Shown: positions 14,681 through 16,424 of the stretch, piece after piece
How the letters are laid out: every line of letters starts with the position of its first letter
How positions within the stretch are numbered: the stretch's first letter is position 1
NCBI GenBank assembly: GCA_964416755.1
Contig: CAYQFH010000058.1
Coordinates: 1 to 16,424 of the forward strand
Direction of reading: 5' to 3'
Length of the DNA: 16,424 nt
Source of the DNA: Thiopontia sp964416755
GTDB taxonomy: Bacteria; Pseudomonadota; Gammaproteobacteria; GCF-002020875
The notes under the pieces: model-generated
What the model was told of the DNA's origin: nothing
The model's input: only the letters and a program-made list of their open reading frames with translations
Databases searched by the model: none
Translations under genes and position numbers: made by a program

Positions 14681-14717
14681 GACACCTACGATTAACTCCA
14701 CCCAGAGGAGCTGAACC

Positions 14718-15764
14718 ATGCACACCATCTACAGAGATTCCGCACTGCTGCTTTTCGCACTATGGCTATGGGCGCCACTGCTACACGCCGCAGAAAACCC
14801 CGAACAGCTGGGAAGTGACCTGGTCAACCCGGGATATGTGGAGAAACCAGTCTGGTTCAAGGAGTCCTTCCTCGACATCGCTGAAGATGTAGCCGAAGCG
14901 GAGGAGAACGGACGCCAGTTGATGCTCTACTTCTATCAGGATGGCTGTCCCTACTGCGCACTCTTTGTCGAGGATCTGCACAACCGGGATCTGGCCACCC
15001 GGATACAGAACGGGTTTGATGTGGTCGCGATCAACATGTGGGGAGACCGCGAGGTACTCAATCTTCAGGGCGATGAGCAGAGCGAAAAGCAGTTCAGTGA
15101 ATCACTCAAGGTGATGTTTACTCCAACTGTGCTATTCCTCAACCAACAGGGTATTCCCAACTTCAGAATGAACGGCTACTACCCTCCTCACCAGGTCGGT
15201 GCTGTTGTCGACTATCTCTCTACCCCATCACTCCAACAGCAGAGTTTTCAGGAGTACTATCTGAGCCAGAACCCAACTCCTCCCTCTCCTGCACTCCACC
15301 TTGAACCGGGCTGGCACTCGGCTCCACTCGACTTCAGAACATTGGCCGATACAAACCGTCCACTGCTGATTCTGTTTGAGCAGAAACGTTGCGCCTCCTG
15401 TGATGAGCTGCACCTGGACATCTTCCGCCGAGAAGAGGTACGAACGTTACTGGAGCAGTTCACCGTGGTGGTACTGGATAGCTGGGGCAAGGAGAAGGTG
15501 ACGCTACACTCTGGCGAGAAGATCACAGAGCGAGCACTGGCCAGACGACTCGGAATCCACTACTCCCCCACGCTCATTTTTCAGCAGCCGGATGGAGAAG
15601 AGCTATTCCGCACCGAGGCCTATCTGAAGACCTTCCACACCCGGGCGGCAATGCGCTATGTACTGGAAGAGCAGTACAGGGATTATCCCAGCTTTCAACG
15701 TTTTGTTCAGGCCATTGCCGATGACCTGCACAAACGGGGCATTCAATACAATCTGATGGATTGA
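14718..15764 (+). CDS. Exported protein with two thioredoxin-like domains
   Basis: This 348-residue protein has a signal peptide (about 8-24, ending LLHAA) and two tandem thioredoxin folds. Domain 1 (about 45-170) has CPYC at 77-80 and the cis-proline loop FTPT (Pro136). Domain 2 (about 198-320) has CASC at 225-228 and YSPT (Pro284). Each domain keeps both redox cysteines, so both could be active. Similar single-domain periplasmic thioredoxins (SoxW/DsbD-gamma-like) reduce disulfides or persulfides in sulfur oxidation or cytochrome c assembly. The substrate here is unknown; the DsrC-like neighbour and a haem protein in the window make either plausible. GAGGAG lies 7 bases before the ATG. Its stop is 3 bases from the stop of the convergent regulator. 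Confidence 0.85.
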   Translation: MHTIYRDSALLLFALWLWAPLLHAAENPEQLGSDLVNPGYVEKPVWFKESFLDIAEDVAEAEENGRQLMLYFYQDGCPYCALFVEDLHNRDLATRIQNGFDVVAINMWGDREVLNLQGDEQSEKQFSESLKVMFTPTVLFLNQQGIPNFRMNGYYPPHQVGAVVDYLSTPSLQQQSFQEYYLSQNPTPPSPALHLEPGWHSAPLDFRTLADTNRPLLILFEQKRCASCDELHLDIFRREEVRTLLEQFTVVVLDSWGKEKVTLHSGEKITERALARRLGIHYSPTLIFQQPDGEELFRTEAYLKTFHTRAAMRYVLEEQYRDYPSFQRFVQAIADDLHKRGIQYNLMD

Positions 15765-15767
15765 GTG

Positions 15768-16424
15768 CTAACTCCTTTCCGAGTGGCTCACCACATAATT
15801 CACCAGCTGTAACAGCTGCTCCTGACTATAGGGCTTCGACTGGCAAATAAAATCAGAACCGATCCCCTCATACAGTTTGCTGAGTGAGTAGTCCTGGTAA
15901 GCAGAAATGATGATAATCTTGATTTCAGGAACAATTTTGCGCACCTCCTGAGCCGTTCTCAACCCGTCCCACGGCCCAAGCAGCCGCATATCCAGCAACA
16001 ACAGCTGAAAATCAGAGCGCCCCTCCCCGTCCAGTGACCGTCTCACCAGTTCAACCCCCTCCTCACCACTGGTAGCAGTGGTCAGTTCATACTGCTGCTC
16101 AAATTCCTGCTCCTGCTGTCCCAGAATATTCAGTAGCGCATGCATTCCGTCACTCTCATCACGGCTGAAAAGGCGCTCATATCCGTACAGAATGGATGGA
16201 TCATCATCAATCGCCAACATCCGTACAACCCGGTTCTCCTCAGGCTGTTCTACCTTTTTCACCGTAAGATGAAGTCCCAAATAATTGACAACACGCTCCA
16301 CCTTCTTTATACCACCACGGAAGCGCCCGTTTTCCATCATTGAGATCTCATTACGCGAACATTGCACCGCATCCGCCAGCTTCTGCTGGGTGATCTTCTT
16401 GCCCTTGCGTATTGGGCGGATCTG
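15768..16424 (-). CDS. HTH-receiver regulator (partial, 5' end beyond window)
   Basis: The frame is open to the right edge, giving 218 visible residues and no visible start. Residues 1-52 form a Cro/C1 (XRE)-type helix-turn-helix, with GKKITQQKLADAVQCSRNEISMMENG matching the Q-x-x-LA...S...I...ENG pattern. A linker is followed by a receiver domain (about 68-215) with Asp73-Asp75, phosphoacceptor Asp145 in LLLLDMRL, Ser174 and Lys197. The receiver has an insertion of about 25 residues between the first helix and the second strand (around 87-112). DNA binding before the receiver is the reverse of the usual order. A GTG inside the HTH could be mistaken for the start but would cut the domain. It is probably a phosphorylation-controlled transcription factor; targets are unknown. 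Confidence 0.82.
   Translation of the reverse strand, partial: QIRPIRKGKKITQQKLADAVQCSRNEISMMENGRFRGGIKKVERVVNYLGLHLTVKKVEQPEENRVVRMLAIDDDPSILYGYERLFSRDESDGMHALLNILGQQEQEFEQQYELTTATSGEEGVELVRRSLDGEGRSDFQLLLLDMRLLGPWDGLRTAQEVRKIVPEIKIIIISAYQDYSLSKLYEGIGSDFICQSKPYSQEQLLQLVNYVVSHSERS

Noticed and set aside
1..16424. tRNA, rRNA, insertion sequence, CRISPR array or phage genes
   Set aside because: None seen on either strand: no transposase or integrase-like product, no regular direct repeats, no tRNA-like cloverleaf noticed. This was by eye; a covariance-model scan would be decisive.

Overview
This window looks like chromosomal DNA from a magnetotactic member of the Pseudomonadota, most likely a sulfur-oxidising gammaproteobacterium. 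The clearest evidence is on the minus strand at the left end. mamL, mamM and mamO homologues stand in the order known from magnetosome gene clusters, and MamM and MamO match their families at diagnostic residues. A DsrC-family protein and thiol-redox genes at the right end suggest sulfur chemistry. The lineage is inferred from general character only; there is no rRNA gene or other phylogenetic marker.

Left block (11-4737, minus strand). Six genes are read from right to left: a membrane-anchored di-haem c-type cytochrome, an exported DUF302 protein, a single-domain CheY-like receiver, MamL, the iron-transporting CDF protein MamM, and MamO (degenerate trypsin-like domain fused to a TauE/SafE permease). 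MamM would load iron into the magnetosome vesicle, MamL would help bend the membrane, MamO would help nucleate magnetite, and the cytochrome could set iron redox state. The first three genes are not part of the textbook mam set. mamN and mamK are missing from their usual places next to these genes. The cluster continues beyond base 1.

Middle block (4947-13440, plus strand). A complete bacterial V/A-type rotary ATPase operon is transcribed away from the magnetosome block. Its order is peripheral stalk G/H-like, C, I, K, F, E, A, B, D. Many start and stop codons overlap, and catalytic motifs are intact in A, B, I and K. It should couple ATP to H+ or Na+ movement across the inner membrane. The 209-base gap between the two divergent blocks is AT-rich and presumably holds both promoters.

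Right block (13646-15764, plus strand). Here lie a DsrC/TusE-family protein that lacks the C-terminal functional cysteine, an exported ankyrin-repeat protein, and an exported protein with two thioredoxin-like domains. The gap between the first two has two RNA-hairpin-capable inverted repeats.

Right edge (15768-16424, minus strand). A regulator runs off the window. It has an N-terminal Cro/C1-type helix-turn-helix followed by a receiver domain, the reverse of the usual response-regulator order. It converges on the thioredoxin-like gene with only three bases between their stops. I saw no tRNA, rRNA, insertion sequence or CRISPR array.
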